A DNA stretch of 64,000 nucleotides from assembly GCA_025506515.1 (NCBI GenBank), contig CM046457.1, forward strand, positions 38,698,231-38,762,230. Direction: 5' to 3'. The translations under genes and the position numbers were made by a program. Positions 33,793-44,611 of this stretch are shown piece after piece (the stretch's first letter is position 1; every line of letters starts with the position of its first letter). Origin of the DNA: Flaveria trinervia (Eukaryota > Streptophyta > Magnoliopsida > Asterales > Asteraceae). The notes under the pieces were generated by a model. It did no database searches. It saw only the letters and a list, made by a program, of their open reading frames with translations, and was not told where the DNA came from.

Positions 33793-34594
33793 ATGGCAAA
33801 TCTTTCATGGATCAAGCTCCATAATGTCAACGGTTATTTAAACCCTAATGTGCGTGAAGCTGAAGGACTTAGAGATATGATCAGATTCTTATCTACCACA
33901 AGGGTAGCCTATGCTATCACTATGAGACCCACCATCTATGAGAATCTCATCAGGTCCTTCTGGAACTCAGCTGAGGTAATTGAAGCTGATGGTGTTAGAA
34001 CATTAACCGGGAGAATTAACAATGATCGCAATCGGAGCATCACTGAAGATTCTGTTATAAGATACTTACAATTTGGTAATGATGCTAATGCACCTCTGGA
34101 GCTGGATGATGAAGAAATAACCACATTCTTTGCTGAAATTGGTTATGAAGGAGGATATGAAGCAAAACAAATTATTAAAGGATTGGTTGATCTACCTTGG
34201 AGATTCCTAATTCATATGTTTTAGCACTGCCTATCCAAGAGAAAGAGAGGATGGAATGACATTCCAGTCATCACATCCTCAGCAATCTGTGCTCTCTGCT
34301 CAAACAGGCCATTCAACATGTCTGCCTATGTTTTCAATGGCCTGATTTCAAACATTCAAGAAGGGAGAAGATACAAGTTCTTAATGTATCCAAGATTCAT
34401 TCAGTGCCTTATCAATGAATCATTCCCTGATATTGCTAATGAAGGACCAGTGTTTGATATTCCTCACTATGATGCAAGATCTTAAAAATACATTAAGAAG
34501 AGGGATCCAAGAAACTTATACAGTGGGGCTCACTCACCTCTTCTTCAATGGATGATTCAGCAGATAAATCAGGAAGTTCAAGGGCAAGAACAAG

Positions 34595-34735
34595 TTACTG
34601 CACAACCATCACCACAACCAGCACCACAACCAACACCACAACCAACACCACAACCATCACCAAAACGATCACCATAATCAACACCATAACCAACACCACA
34701 ACCAACACCACAACCATCACAATATCACCACCTCA
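34595..34735 (+). repeat. ACCAACACCACAACC minisatellite coding a Pro-Thr-Gln linker
   Basis: Twelve-base units of the ACACCACAACCA type give Pro-Gln-Pro-Thr repeats between the N-terminal domain and coiled coil of B's env-like gene. Two CAA codons have become TAA within it. A and D have Pro/Gln/Glu-rich linkers without this exact repeat. Confidence 0.8.
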
Positions 34736-34967
34736 TCAATCACCAATACTACCATCTCATCACTCAAAATATCACCATACCAACCTTTGCGAACCCATGA
34801 TTACACTGCTGAAGTTGGAGGATCAACTAGTGCTTCTAAAGCATCCAATCATCTTCAGATGAGGAGGATCATCATACTCAAATGCTTGTAAAGAGAGCAA
34901 CTTTTGAGACTGCTCCTAAGAAAGCTTTGCTGAATCTAACACAAACAAGCCTGATGAAAAGGATAGG

Positions 34968-35393
34968 TTGATATCTGAGCTCCTACAAAAGGTTGAAAGG
35001 ATGGAAAGAATATTGAATAGAAGGGCTAGAATCATTGATGATAGGATTCTAGAGCTTGATAAAAAGGAGCAGGAGTTGAAAGAGCTTAAAGAAAAACATG
35101 AAGCTCAAAAGATGGAGAAAGAGAAAGAACTTGAAAACTTAAAAGTTGCACTCAATCATTCAAGAGAAGAAATGAGTGGACATGTTGACACTCTTGCAAT
35201 TCAAACCATAGCAATGGAAGAACAAGAGAACATTATTGAAGAACATGCTGAAATCATCTCTAATCTTGAAAATGAACTTCATAGCCAAAACAAAAAGATC
35301 TCTGAACTTGAGCTGATAATTGAGATTCAAAGAAGTGTTTTGGCTGATGAAAGGAAAGATAAACAAGAAAATGTTGATAATGATGAGAACTAG
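34968..35393 (+). pseudogene. Coiled-coil module of B's env-like gene
   Basis: An uninterrupted 141-codon stretch with heptad-like spacing of Leu/Ile among Lys and Glu (ELLQKVERMERILNRR, ELKELKEKHEAQKMEKEKEL, ISNLENELHSQNKKISELEL). Coiled coils are a reported property of Sirevirus env-like proteins. The internal Met at 34968 is unlikely to be a real start; it follows a broken frame. Confidence 0.78.
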
Positions 35394-36563
35394 TCTGTCT
35401 CTAACAATGAAGAACAAGAAGATACATGTCAAACAAAGCATGGGAACAAAGTCTTGAAATGGTGCTTTATTCTGGGCACTCAGAGGCCACTCAGACTGAC
35501 AAAAATGAATTTGAAGAATTGATCAATGCTATGGATAGTTTTTCTTCAGAAGAATTCACAATAGATGAATTTTTTGGGACTTTGTTACAGACCACAAGAC
35601 CGCTACTGAACCTATTGTAGTCATTCCCAAATCTTCAGTTCCTTTGGAAAGAGTTGAGCATGCAGATTGTCCCTGCTGTGTCACTGACTCGAGAACAGAA
35701 AGAAATTATAAGAGAAATGTGTGAAAATTAAAAGAGAAAGAAAAAGAAACAGAACATGAAAAAGAAAAAAAGGAGGAAATAGAAGTTAATGTTCAAGAAC
35801 AAACGACACCTGAAAAAATGTCTAAAGTGATTGAAAAGGCTGAAACTTCAAGTCCACAACTTCAAACATACTCAAGAAAGAGAAAATATCTAGCTAAAAA
35901 GGCTAAGGGTAAAAGACCAGTGATTGAAGAAGAAAGTGTTAAGAAACAGAAATATGATCCAAGAAGCCTAGCAGCAATAGCTGAATTTCTTGAAGAACAT
36001 TAGTAGCTAAAGCTTAATTAAAGAAACAAGCTGTTACCATTGATCTAGAAGAAAGAGAGATAGCTGGAGGTTATGATGCTACAAAGGATGTTGATATGGA
36101 TAGTCCATTGAAACCTAAAAAATCAGTTGAAGAAATGGTGTCAAAGGCACAAAATGATGATTTAATGATAAAAACTATGTTTTTATCAATCATGGGTATG
36201 ATCCAGATGAAGTCTTTGGGATGACCTATGAAGGAATGAAGGAAGAGGAAGAAAAACTCAAAAAGCTGCTGGATCCAAGTGTGAAACTGAGTATGATAAA
36301 TCAATAATTAGAAAGGATTTTGTACCAAAATTGCCTCCCATCAAGAAATGAACTACAACTGAGTATGAAAGATCTTTTTCAAGGAAGGCTCCTCTGCCTA
36401 AACTGTCATCTATGAAGAAATCATCCCCAACTCCTGAACCACTATTTCCTGATCCTTATAGTATGTTAGATAAGGAATAAAGGACTATCTTTCAAGCCAA
36501 GGGTTCACAAGAAGGAAGATTAGGAACATGAAAACTAACTCATTAAGGGCTGTTACTCTATAA

Positions 36564-37736
36564 ATGATAAATGAAAAGAAAGATATGCACAAGAGAGTAG
36601 AAGAAGAAATCCTGATCAAAAAGCCAAGTTATGGAGTATCTGCTGAAGACATGATGCTGAATCAGAAAGATCAAGAACTATTGGCTCATGTTCTACACAA
36701 GTACCCTGAATGGTTTGCAGAACCCTCTCAGTTGAAATTACAAGAAGGATTAACAACTACAGAGTTAATTAGAGGAGTGTCTACTACCAGAGGCAAAGTT
36801 GATCAGAAAATAATTGCCTGGAAGTATGCTAGCGTGTGGAACATGTTCTTGGTAAAAAGAATCTCAGGGCTGGTGCAATTCTTTACTAAGTACTCTACTG
36901 TAGTAAATGCCATAGAGATACATGATTTAAAAGAACTAGCTCTACTGGAATTGATATATCATTCAGCTATGTTAAGAGGATGTGAATTTGAAAACATTCT
37001 CAAAATATTCAGAAGGACAGATAATTTCAATTCATTAAAGACTGTTTGCATGAGGAAAGATAAGTCTTTTGTTAATCCTCTTGAGAAGAAGAAGAACATA
37101 CAAGCTGAAGAAGTTGTGTTCCCTGAGTTGAAGGTGAAACAATAGAAGCTTTGAAAGGAAAATGTTGTCTGGTACTCATTCCTCCACACCCATCTCAATG
37201 TGTACTATGATGAGAAAACTTATGAGGTGGTGATTGAAAAGAAGTGGGGAGGAAAGGAGGGAGCTGAAATAAGATTTTTTAGTGGATATGAAGTAAGAGC
37301 TGAAATGTGTACTTGATGAAACAACAAACTGGGTGAATAAGACATGCGCTTCTTTATAAAGTGCATCAAGTTGTTGAAACTTGAATATGATCGGATAAGT
37401 GCTAAAAGAGACAAAAGAAAGAAGAAGAAAACACCCTTGCAACTTGGGAATTTTGTGAAACTTGAGGTGGATGTGGGTGGAAACTTGCTCATACACAGAG
37501 ATGGTCTTTCTACAATTTCCATTTGGGAGCCTATTTCATTGAAAAAGTTACCAATAGAAGCCATCTACAATATGAGCAAAATGAAGATCCATGTGCTAAG
37601 CAGAGACAGGATGTCAAAAGTAACTGATTTTGTGAACATGATCAAGGCTATCCTGGATCCAACTAAGGTTGCATTCATATTACCTCCACAAGACCCAGCA
37701 GAATCCTCACAACATCATTCACCTCCCAAACATTAA
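36564..37736 (+). pseudogene. C-terminal domain of B's env-like gene
   Basis: Open stretch 36564-37145 (193 codons; AEDMMLNQKDQELLAHVLHK, TTTELIRGVSTTRGKVDQK, KYASVWNMFLVKRISGLV), then stops and shifts between 37143 and 37320, then 37344-37736 ending in HHSPPKH. The terminal part (LEVDVGGNLLIHRDG, ISLKKLPIEAIYNMS) is followed by a 24-base gap and the polypurine tract. I do not recognise a known fold. Confidence 0.72.
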
Positions 37737-37760
37737 AGAAAAATAGGTTGTATAATCCTT

Positions 37761-37771
37761 AAGGGGAGTAT
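37761..37771 (+). promoter_or_regulatory. Polypurine tract of element B
   Basis: AAGGGGAGTAT directly before the 3' LTR start TGTTGCACC at 37772, and 25 bases after the env-like stop. Confidence 0.85.
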
Positions 37772-38483
37772 TGTTGCACCCTGAAAGGATCATACATGCC
37801 AACTGAATGGGTGATTTGATGATTGCTCTACTGGAACCCTTTAAGTCCAAGAAGAAATGCGGATGAAAATTCTTCTACGAAAAATAACAAGTGTTGTCTT
37901 TCGCATTTGTCAAAGCGGAAGACATAATACAAATACGGACAAGTATTTGTTCTTCTGCATTGACAAATGCGGAAGACTAAAAGTTAATGCACACAAGACT
38001 TTGCTCATCCTCATTAGACAAATGAGGATGACCGAACAAATGCGCATAAGTATTTTTTCATCCGCATTAACCAATGCGGATGACCAAAATACTAATGCGG
38101 ATGATCAAGTGAAGAAATGCTAATCAAGTTAACTCATCCGCATTTGACAATGCGGATGAACAAGCAAAGATGCGGATGAAGACTTAGACTAGTTCTAATG
38201 TAATAGTTCAGGGGTAGTTTAGTGATTTTGTAACAAGCATTTTGTCTGCCTATAAATAGAATAGATAACCTCGTACATGAGGTGATGGCTGATAGACATA
38301 GAGAATATTTTGTTGTAATTATTCTCTGTAATTTATCAACTTTCATATATACAATACAAAAGTATTTATGAGTAATTTTCTTGCATTGAATGTTCTTTGA
38401 TTATTTGTTTCCGCCATTCAATCACTGACTTGATTATCATGTTCGATTCATAGTAAGAATCTCAATCTTACTCAACCCAGTCA
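37772..38483 (+). repeat. 3' LTR of element B (712 bp)
   Basis: Partner of 11358-12067. TATA box TATAAATA at 38251 is intact here. Palindromic CATCCGCATT...AATGCGGATG units are kept. It ends ACCCAGTCA, then the duplicated GTCAG (38484-38488) and A's env-like coding sequence. Confidence 0.93.
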
Positions 38484-38488
38484 GTCAG

Positions 38489-38889
38489 CATATGTATTCA
38501 ATGGCTTAACCTCAAACATACAGGAAGGAAGGAGGTATATGTTCCTGATGTACCCAAGATTTCTGCAATGTCTAATCAATGAAGCATTTCCTGACCTTGT
38601 ACTTGAAGGACCTACTTTGGACATTCCTCACTATGATGCGAAGTCCTACAAGTATATCAAGAAAAGAGATCCAAGAAATTTCTACAGTGGAGCACACTCT
38701 CCTCTATTACCATGGATGCTTTAGCAGATCAATCTTGAAAAACAAATAGAAGAACAGGAGGCTCCTGTTGATGAGCCCATTCAAGAAGAAGTACCAGCTA
38801 CTCAAGATCAGCAAGCTGCTGATGAGCATGTTGAGGAAAGAGTTGAATGTCATAGGTCAGTGTCACCCCATGTGGATGTCGAAGGGGTT
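38489..38889 (+). pseudogene. Sirevirus A env-like gene, continuation after insertion B
   Basis: Picks up at the codons that follow those lost at 11357 and matches B's sequence from about 34320: FLMYPRFLQCLINEAF, GPTLDIPHYDAKSYKYIKK, RDPRNFYSGAHSPLL. A TAG at 38722-38724 interrupts it, then a Glu/Gln/Pro-rich linker (KQIEEQEAPVDEPIQEEV) continues until a copia LTR cuts it at 38890. Coiled coil and C-terminal parts of A are missing. Confidence 0.85.
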
Positions 38890-39853
38890 TGTTAGAACAC
38901 TAAAACATAGTTTAACCTTTTATACTTTCAGAAAACGCAGCGGATGTTAGGATTATAACATGTTTATAATGTGAAAAATTCGTGTTCTAAAGCTGTTTTA
39001 AGATGAAAACGAAAACCCAAATCAATAGGATCTTTGATATGTGAATGAACAAGCTATTAGCAAATGTAAAACAACATAAAATCACAGCTTCAATGAGCTG
39101 TGATAACTACCTTCTTCCAGCAGCAAAAACGACCAAGGAAGAAAGGGTTTAGATGCTCAAATCTTGGCCAAGACTCCAAGGAAGAAGCCCTCAAGTGTGT
39201 TTACCCCCAAGCTCCTTGCAAGACACCTTCTTGTTAGGAAGAACACCACCAAAATCAACACAAAATCGATCTCCAAGAGCATCAAAGCTGCTGCCCAGTT
39301 CCGTAACTTGAAGGGAGAGAGAGGATAGATATTTTGTGTTTTGCATGTCTTGGAATGAAGTGATTCAATTGAGTGTAAGGCTAGTAATTTTTGTGTGTTT
39401 TCAAGACACAATTTTGGTCCAATCAAAATTACAAGGGGCGGCTAAATAAATGGAGTTTGAAAGGGTTCCCCCCTTTTAATTTTGTAACACATAACACATT
39501 GTCACTAGTCATATGTCACACAATAAAAGGTTACTCTCTAGACACAATTTATAAGTGTGACATGTGCTCTTTAGTTAAACAATTTAATTAAAGTACGCTC
39601 ATGTGTTATTAGTGTTATTTAAACCCCTTTTAAATGACAAGAATAACAATAACACATCAACAAATTATCCTTATAATTTGTTCCATCTCATATGCAATTT
39701 ATTTAGAAAACCCATTTTCTAAATTGGTGTAAATATTTATTGCATGATCATATCATCATTAAACATAAATTGGTGTTTGCTAAGCTTGTTATTGGGTATA
39801 ACCCGACTTGGATCATAACGTATTAACCACATCCATCTTCTAAGTGTCTTGGG
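38890..39853 (-). repeat. Copia LTR, minus orientation, abutting the next LTR
   Basis: On the plus strand it starts TGTTAGAAC and ends at GTGTCTTGGG, lacking the last 14 or so bases (those at the minus-strand start). GCAGCGG near 38937 and AAACCCATTTTCTAAATTGG near 39707 are shared with the other minus-strand LTRs. It directly touches the LTR starting at 39854. No internal region belongs to it, so it is a truncated solo LTR or an array remnant. Confidence 0.82.
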
Positions 39854-40765
39854 TGTTGGGTTTTGTAGATGTAAATCAAAGACATATTAACTATTAACAT
39901 GTAAAACGCAGCGGATTTTCAGTTCAAATAAGAGTTTATGTATCATATACATATGTTAAAGCAAAACCCAAAACAAGGATCTTATTATATGGAATAACAC
40001 ACTATCACAACATACATATATCAACCATATATACTACCTTTAGAAACGTGGAATGGAGGCTAGGAGATGATGTTGAATGTCAAGACTTCAAAGTAGAAAT
40101 CCTCAAGAGATGATACCCCAAGCTTCCTCCAAACACCCACTTGCTAGGTCTTGCAACACCAACCTCAAAGACACTCTTGAGGATCGATTTTTCAGCCAAA
40201 CAACACTTGTTTTAAGCTGGAAATTGCTTCTATTTCAGCTCCAAAATCCGAATTTTAGAGAGAGATTAGAGAGAAATCCTTTTGCTATGTGTGTGTGAGA
40301 GAAGGTGTATTCTTGGAAGAGTGTTGTAATGAATAAATTGCAAGGACCAAGATGATTCATCAAGAGGCTTGCAAGCCCCAAGGCGGCCGAAAATGGACCT
40401 TGGAGGGTCCCTCTCATTTTGAATTTTTATCCAAAAATCACCCTTGCACTCTATTGATTTTATACATTAAAACCCTTTTATCTTATAAAATTCATACACT
40501 TTTGTTTAATATTATTTAACCAACTTAAATAATAGAAACAAGTAATTTCTCATGAACAATTATCCATATAATGTTGTTCATTATCAAAAGCAATGTTTTA
40601 GAAAACCCGGTTTCTATGTTGGTGCTTATATTTATTTGTTTGATCTTATCAACGAATAAATATTTATCGTGTTTGTTTTGCTTGTTATTGGGTATGACCC
40701 GACTTGGATCATATCACACTAGCCACATCAATTTAGTATGTATCTTGGGCAGATCAAATCCTTCA
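39854..40765 (-). repeat. 3' LTR of Copia-C (912 bp)
   Basis: Plus strand TGTTGGGTTTTG to ATCCTTCA; on the minus strand it starts TGAAGGAT after the polypurine tract AAGTGGGAGAT (40766-40776), where the family has TGTTGGAT. Contains ACGCAGCGG near 39907 and AAACCCGGTTTCTA near 40603, shared with other copies. Confidence 0.87.
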
Positions 40766-40776
40766 ATCTCCCACTT

Positions 40777-41540
40777 GCACAAGATTCATAGAGAATTGAT
40801 GCAAGTAGCAAATAACGCCTAGCAACGGTTTGCTACCCCTAATGTATATGACTAAGTGCCATTCAATAACATCATCCCTTTCAAGTACCCTACTTGAATA
40901 TGATTTAGGTGAATAAATCATTTATCCTTTTGTTACAGATGTCATGTTAAATCCTAGAGACATAGAATTGTCATTCTCCGTTGATTTAACTTTAACAGGC
41001 CTTAGACATCTAACTCTTAACGAATAGAGGAATAAATTCCATCTTGACTACATACGTCTCTCACAATCACCTTATATTATACCCGAACTCAGCCTTATGT
41101 ACTGCCAATATTTCAGAACAGCAAAGAACTAACTTAAAGTACAATACTTGGTGAATATCAAGACCCAATATGTATCTCAGGTATGAGGATACAATGATAT
41201 TCGCCTTTACTAAATATCTCTTATGACTAATCACAAAGATTCCATGCAGAAATAATTGAGAGCGGGTCAGTCCAATATCCATATCCCATAGATATCAATG
41301 AACCTTGGTAGCAACGTCTTGCTCTATATTCATACTTAGTGAATATCAACCAATCCAAGTTCATTATAGTCTTACATTCATAGTTGTTCCCACAAGTACG
41401 ATCGACTACGGACGTTTTAGAATAACTTACTTATTCACGGATTTAAACATGTTAAAATAGAAGAACAAATGAAAATTATAACCATATAATTAAGTCAAAT
41501 TACATAAGTTCCAATATCCAAATACAAAATTTGATCAAGT
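40777..41540 (-). other. Copia-C 3' untranslated tail
   Basis: Same tail as after Copia-1 RNase H, reversed. Carries the conserved hairpin near 41374-41400 (arms around GTTCCCACAAG). No coding capacity. Confidence 0.8.
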
Positions 41541-44162
41541 CTAATTACTAGAATATCGAAGTCCTAAGGCCCAAGTATGACTTTCATGCTTTGACCTGTC
41601 TAGGAGCTCTAATGTAGTTGAATCTCCGTTCAATGTGCCGAGTCTTTTGATGAGCACGAGGTTCCTTGATTTGAGAAATCGCGCCCTTGTTGTCACAAAA
41701 GATCTCTAGGGGGTCTTGAATGGTAGCAACGACCCCTAGATCAGCAATGAACTTCCTAAGCCACGCAGCTTCTTGAGCTGCCAGTGAAGCGGCGATGTAT
41801 TCAGATTCTGTTGTAGATAATGCCACTACATCTTGCTTTGAGCTCTTCCAAGAGACCGCTCCTCCATTCATATGAAGACATATCCCGACTGTGATTGAGA
41901 ATCATCTCGATCAGTTTGGAAACTTGCATCTGTGTAACCCTTTACCACGAGCTCCTCCTCACCAGATCCATATATTAAGAACATGTCCTTAGTGTTCCTA
42001 AGGTATTTCAAAATACTTTTAACAGCCATCCAATGACTATTACCAGGATTCTGCTGATATCTGCTTGTCATACTTAGAGCATATGACACATCCGGCCTAG
42101 TACATATCATTGCATTCATGATGGATCCTATAGCAGACGCATATGGGACTCCACTCATTCTTTCTTGTTCAACCTTTGAACTAGGGCATTGAGATGAGCT
42201 CAATATAGTCCCCTTTTGAATAGGTACCAGACCTTTCTTAGAATTCTCCATCTTGAACCTTTTCAAGATCTTATCAATGTATGCACTTTGGTTTAAACCT
42301 ATCAGTCGTCTTGATCTATCCCTATAGATCTTTATACCCAAAATATAGGTGGCTTCACCAAGATCTTTAATGGAAAAACAGCTTCCAAGCCAGGCTTTTA
42401 CACCATCCAAGGTTGGAATGTCGTTTCCAAATAGTAAAATGTCATCAACATATAATACAAGGAAGGTGATAGTGCTCCCACTAGCTTTCTTATATACACA
42501 GGCTTCATCAGCGTTTTTGATGAAGCCAAATTTCTTTACTTCATCATCAAAACGGTGATTCCAGCTTCTTGATGCTTGTTTCAATCCATAGATTGACTTC
42601 TTTAACTTGCATACCTTTTCAGGATGTTTTGGATCGACAAAACCTTCAGGCTGTTTCATATGGACATCTTCCTCAAGATATCCATTAAGGAAAGCGGTTT
42701 TGACGTCCATTTGCCATATCTCATAGTCATAATATGCTGCTATGGCAAATAATATCCTAATAGACTTTAGCATTGCCACAGGTGAAAAGGTTTCATCATA
42801 ATCAACCCCTTGAGTTTGAGTGAAACCTTTTGCTACAAGTCTAGCTTTATAGGTATCCAAGTTTCCATGCATATCGGTTTTCTTCTTGAAAACCCACTTA
42901 CTCCCAACTATCTTGGACTTAAGAGGTGGTGTAACCAATTCCCAGACTTGGTTATCATACATGGATTGCATCTCAACGTTCATGGCTTCTTGCCATTTGT
43001 CACAATCAGGTTTTGACATTGCATCTTGGTATGTGGTTGGTTCATCTGAATCTACCACATAGCATCCATCCATGAAAAATCCATATCTCTCAGGAGGAAC
43101 ACTAATTCTACCAGATCTGCGAACGTTTTGTGTATTTTGATCATCCATATGATCATTCTCAACATCCTCATGTTGATTGCTAGTATTAACCAATTGTGTA
43201 TCTTCTTGTGAATCATGAACCTCTTCAAGTTCCACTGTTCTTCCGCTAGTTTCTTCCAAAAGAAACTTAGTTTCCAAGAACTCTGCCTTTCGAGCAATAA
43301 ACACTTTCTGCTCTGTCGGATCATAGAAATAATATCCAATACAATCTCTAGGATATCCGATGAAGATACACTTCATGGATCGCCCTTCCAGTTTGTTCTG
43401 AGCGTATTGCTTAGGATAAGCTTCACACCCCCAAACTTTCAGATATGATAATGATGGAACCCTTCCATGCCATACTTCGAAAGGTGTCCTTTCCACTTTC
43501 TTGGTTGGGGCCATATTTAAAATACGGGCCGCGGAGAGCAACGTGAAACCCCAAAATGACAGAGGTAGTGTACTTCTAGCCATCATAGATCGAACCATAT
43601 CCAATAGAGTTCAATTCCTCCTCTCAGACACACCATTATGTTGTGGTGTTCCAGGTGGAGTTAGTTGTGAGACAATCCCATAACTTCTAAGATACTCTTG
43701 AAATTCACTACTTAGGTATTCACCTCCTCTATCTGTGCGAAGAACCTTGACCGTTTTGTTGAGTTGATTTTCAACTTCATTCTTGAATATTTTGAACATT
43801 TCAAAAGATTCATGTTTGTGTCTTAACAAGTACACATACCCATAACGACTATAATCATCGGTAAAGGTAATGAAGTATCTTTCACCATTCCTACTCATTG
43901 GTTTAAAAGGTCCACATACATCCGAATGTATGATCCCTAATAAATCTTTCGCCCTTTCATTAGTCCCACTAAAAGGGGCCTTTGTCATTTTACCTTGTAA
44001 GCAAGACTCGCACACATCGAATGAATCATTTTCATTGGTTTTCAAAAGACCATTCTTTTGAAGTTTATGCATACGATTCTTATTTATGTGTCCAAGGCGA
44101 CAATGCCAAAGATAGGAATCACTCAAATCTAATTTGAGCCTTTTGGTGGTTGCTTGGTACAT
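41541..44162 (-). pseudogene. Copia-C integrase, reverse transcriptase and RNase H, near-intact
   Basis: On the minus strand, pre-integrase (YLWHCRLGHINKNR...CESCLQGK) and integrase (HSDVCGPF, RTDRGGEY, NGVSERRN) form one open stretch from 44162. A single TGA at 43609-43611, most likely from CGA, separates it from the next 578-codon stretch (43604-41868) in the same frame. That stretch has the RT core MDVKTAFLNGYLEED, LYVDDILLFGND and TDASFQTDRDDSQSQSGY. RNase H then shifts frame near 41870 and lacks about 80 bases after FNYIR. Stop at 41541-41543. Confidence 0.93.
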
Positions 44163-44611
44163 TGAGCTATCATATTTGTGTTATCATGAACCAATTCATA
44201 AATACCATTACAAGGAATAGCCTTAAAATAAAACACATGATTCAAAGTAACATGAATATCATTGTCAACAAATTTGAAATCATAATCATATTGTCTTAAA
44301 CGGGATACAGAAATGATGTTCCTAGTCAAACTAGGAGCATACAAAATATTCTTTAAAATAACTTCCAAACCACTTGGAAGCTTCAAAACATAGTCTCCTT
44401 GGGCTTCCACATGAACCTTTGCACCATTGCCCATGAAGAGACTAACTTCCCCTTTTGAATAATGCTTACTTCTTTTGAACCCCTGCAACAAATTGCAAAT
44501 ATGAGTTCCACATCTGGTATCTAATACCCATGTGTTAGAAGAAATTACATTTAGCTCAAAATGTATCATAAAGATTGTACCTGAGGTTTGCCCGTCCCTC
44601 TTCGACCTCAA
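44129..44611 (-). pseudogene. Copia-C protease region
   Basis: 160-codon open stretch with VLDTRCGTHICNLLQGF. The catalytic DTG triad reads DTR, so Gly is replaced by Arg and protease activity is unlikely. It overlaps the integrase stretch in a different frame at 44129-44162, marking a frameshift between protease and integrase. Confidence 0.85.

Larger units (their letters stand above)
33793..37736 (+). pseudogene. Element B env-like gene (Sirevirus third gene), decayed
   Basis: Located between the (lost) pol and the 3' LTR. Modules in order: N-terminal domain (33793 to about 34560; STTRVAYAITMRPTIYE, LELDDEEITTFF, a stop at 34222-34224, then FLMYPRFIQCLINE and RDPRNLYSGAHSPLL); a Pro-Thr-Gln repeat (34595-34735); a coiled coil (34968-35393); a basic stretch KKAKGKRPVIEEE (35895-35933); and a C-terminal domain (36564-37736). 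At least ten stops or shifts. No signal peptide or transmembrane helix, so an actual envelope role is not supported by what I see. Confidence 0.82.
11358..38483 (+). mobile_element. Sirevirus-like element B, inserted in A, with nested copia elements
   Basis: Matching LTRs of 710 and 712 bp (TGTTGCACC...CAGTCA) bound the element. The flanking 5-bp duplication GTCAG occurs at 11353-11357 and 38484-38488, and the host frame of A's env-like gene continues across it. Internal parts: primer site, gag, coiled coil and CCHC block, protease, integrase (to 17298), then a copia composite (17299-33552), then the env-like gene and polypurine tract. Reverse transcriptase and RNase H of B are missing, lost together with the nested insertion. 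The two LTRs differ visibly at many sites, so the insertion is not recent. Confidence 0.93.
9521..38889 (+). mobile_element. Sirevirus-like element A: spacer and env-like gene only, split by B
   Basis: The pol-env spacer (9521-10826) and the N-terminal part of the env-like gene (10827-11357) are followed after the 27-kb insertion B by the continuation at 38489-38889. Gag, pol and LTRs of A are not seen; the left side is cut by the copia array and the right by a copia LTR at 38890. The span given includes B. Assignment to the Sirevirus group rests on the env-like gene and on similarity of the spacer motif to B's LTR. Confidence 0.8.

Noticed and set aside
33793..34224. Host longin/synaptobrevin-type gene
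   Set aside because: I recall such automatic names on similar Asteraceae proteins, but I see no longin features. Its position between LTRs and its repetition in A, B and D mark it as a retrotransposon gene.
37176..37564. Minus-strand frames of 106 and 114 codons
   Set aside because: Antisense to the C-terminal part of B's env-like gene, with low-complexity Ser/Phe composition typical of shadow frames.
38882..38891. AAGGGGTT before TGTTAG as a polypurine tract for a plus-strand LTR
   Set aside because: The LTR that follows is in minus orientation (GCAGCGG and the PBS side show this), so a plus-strand tract here has no role; the bases are coding sequence of A.
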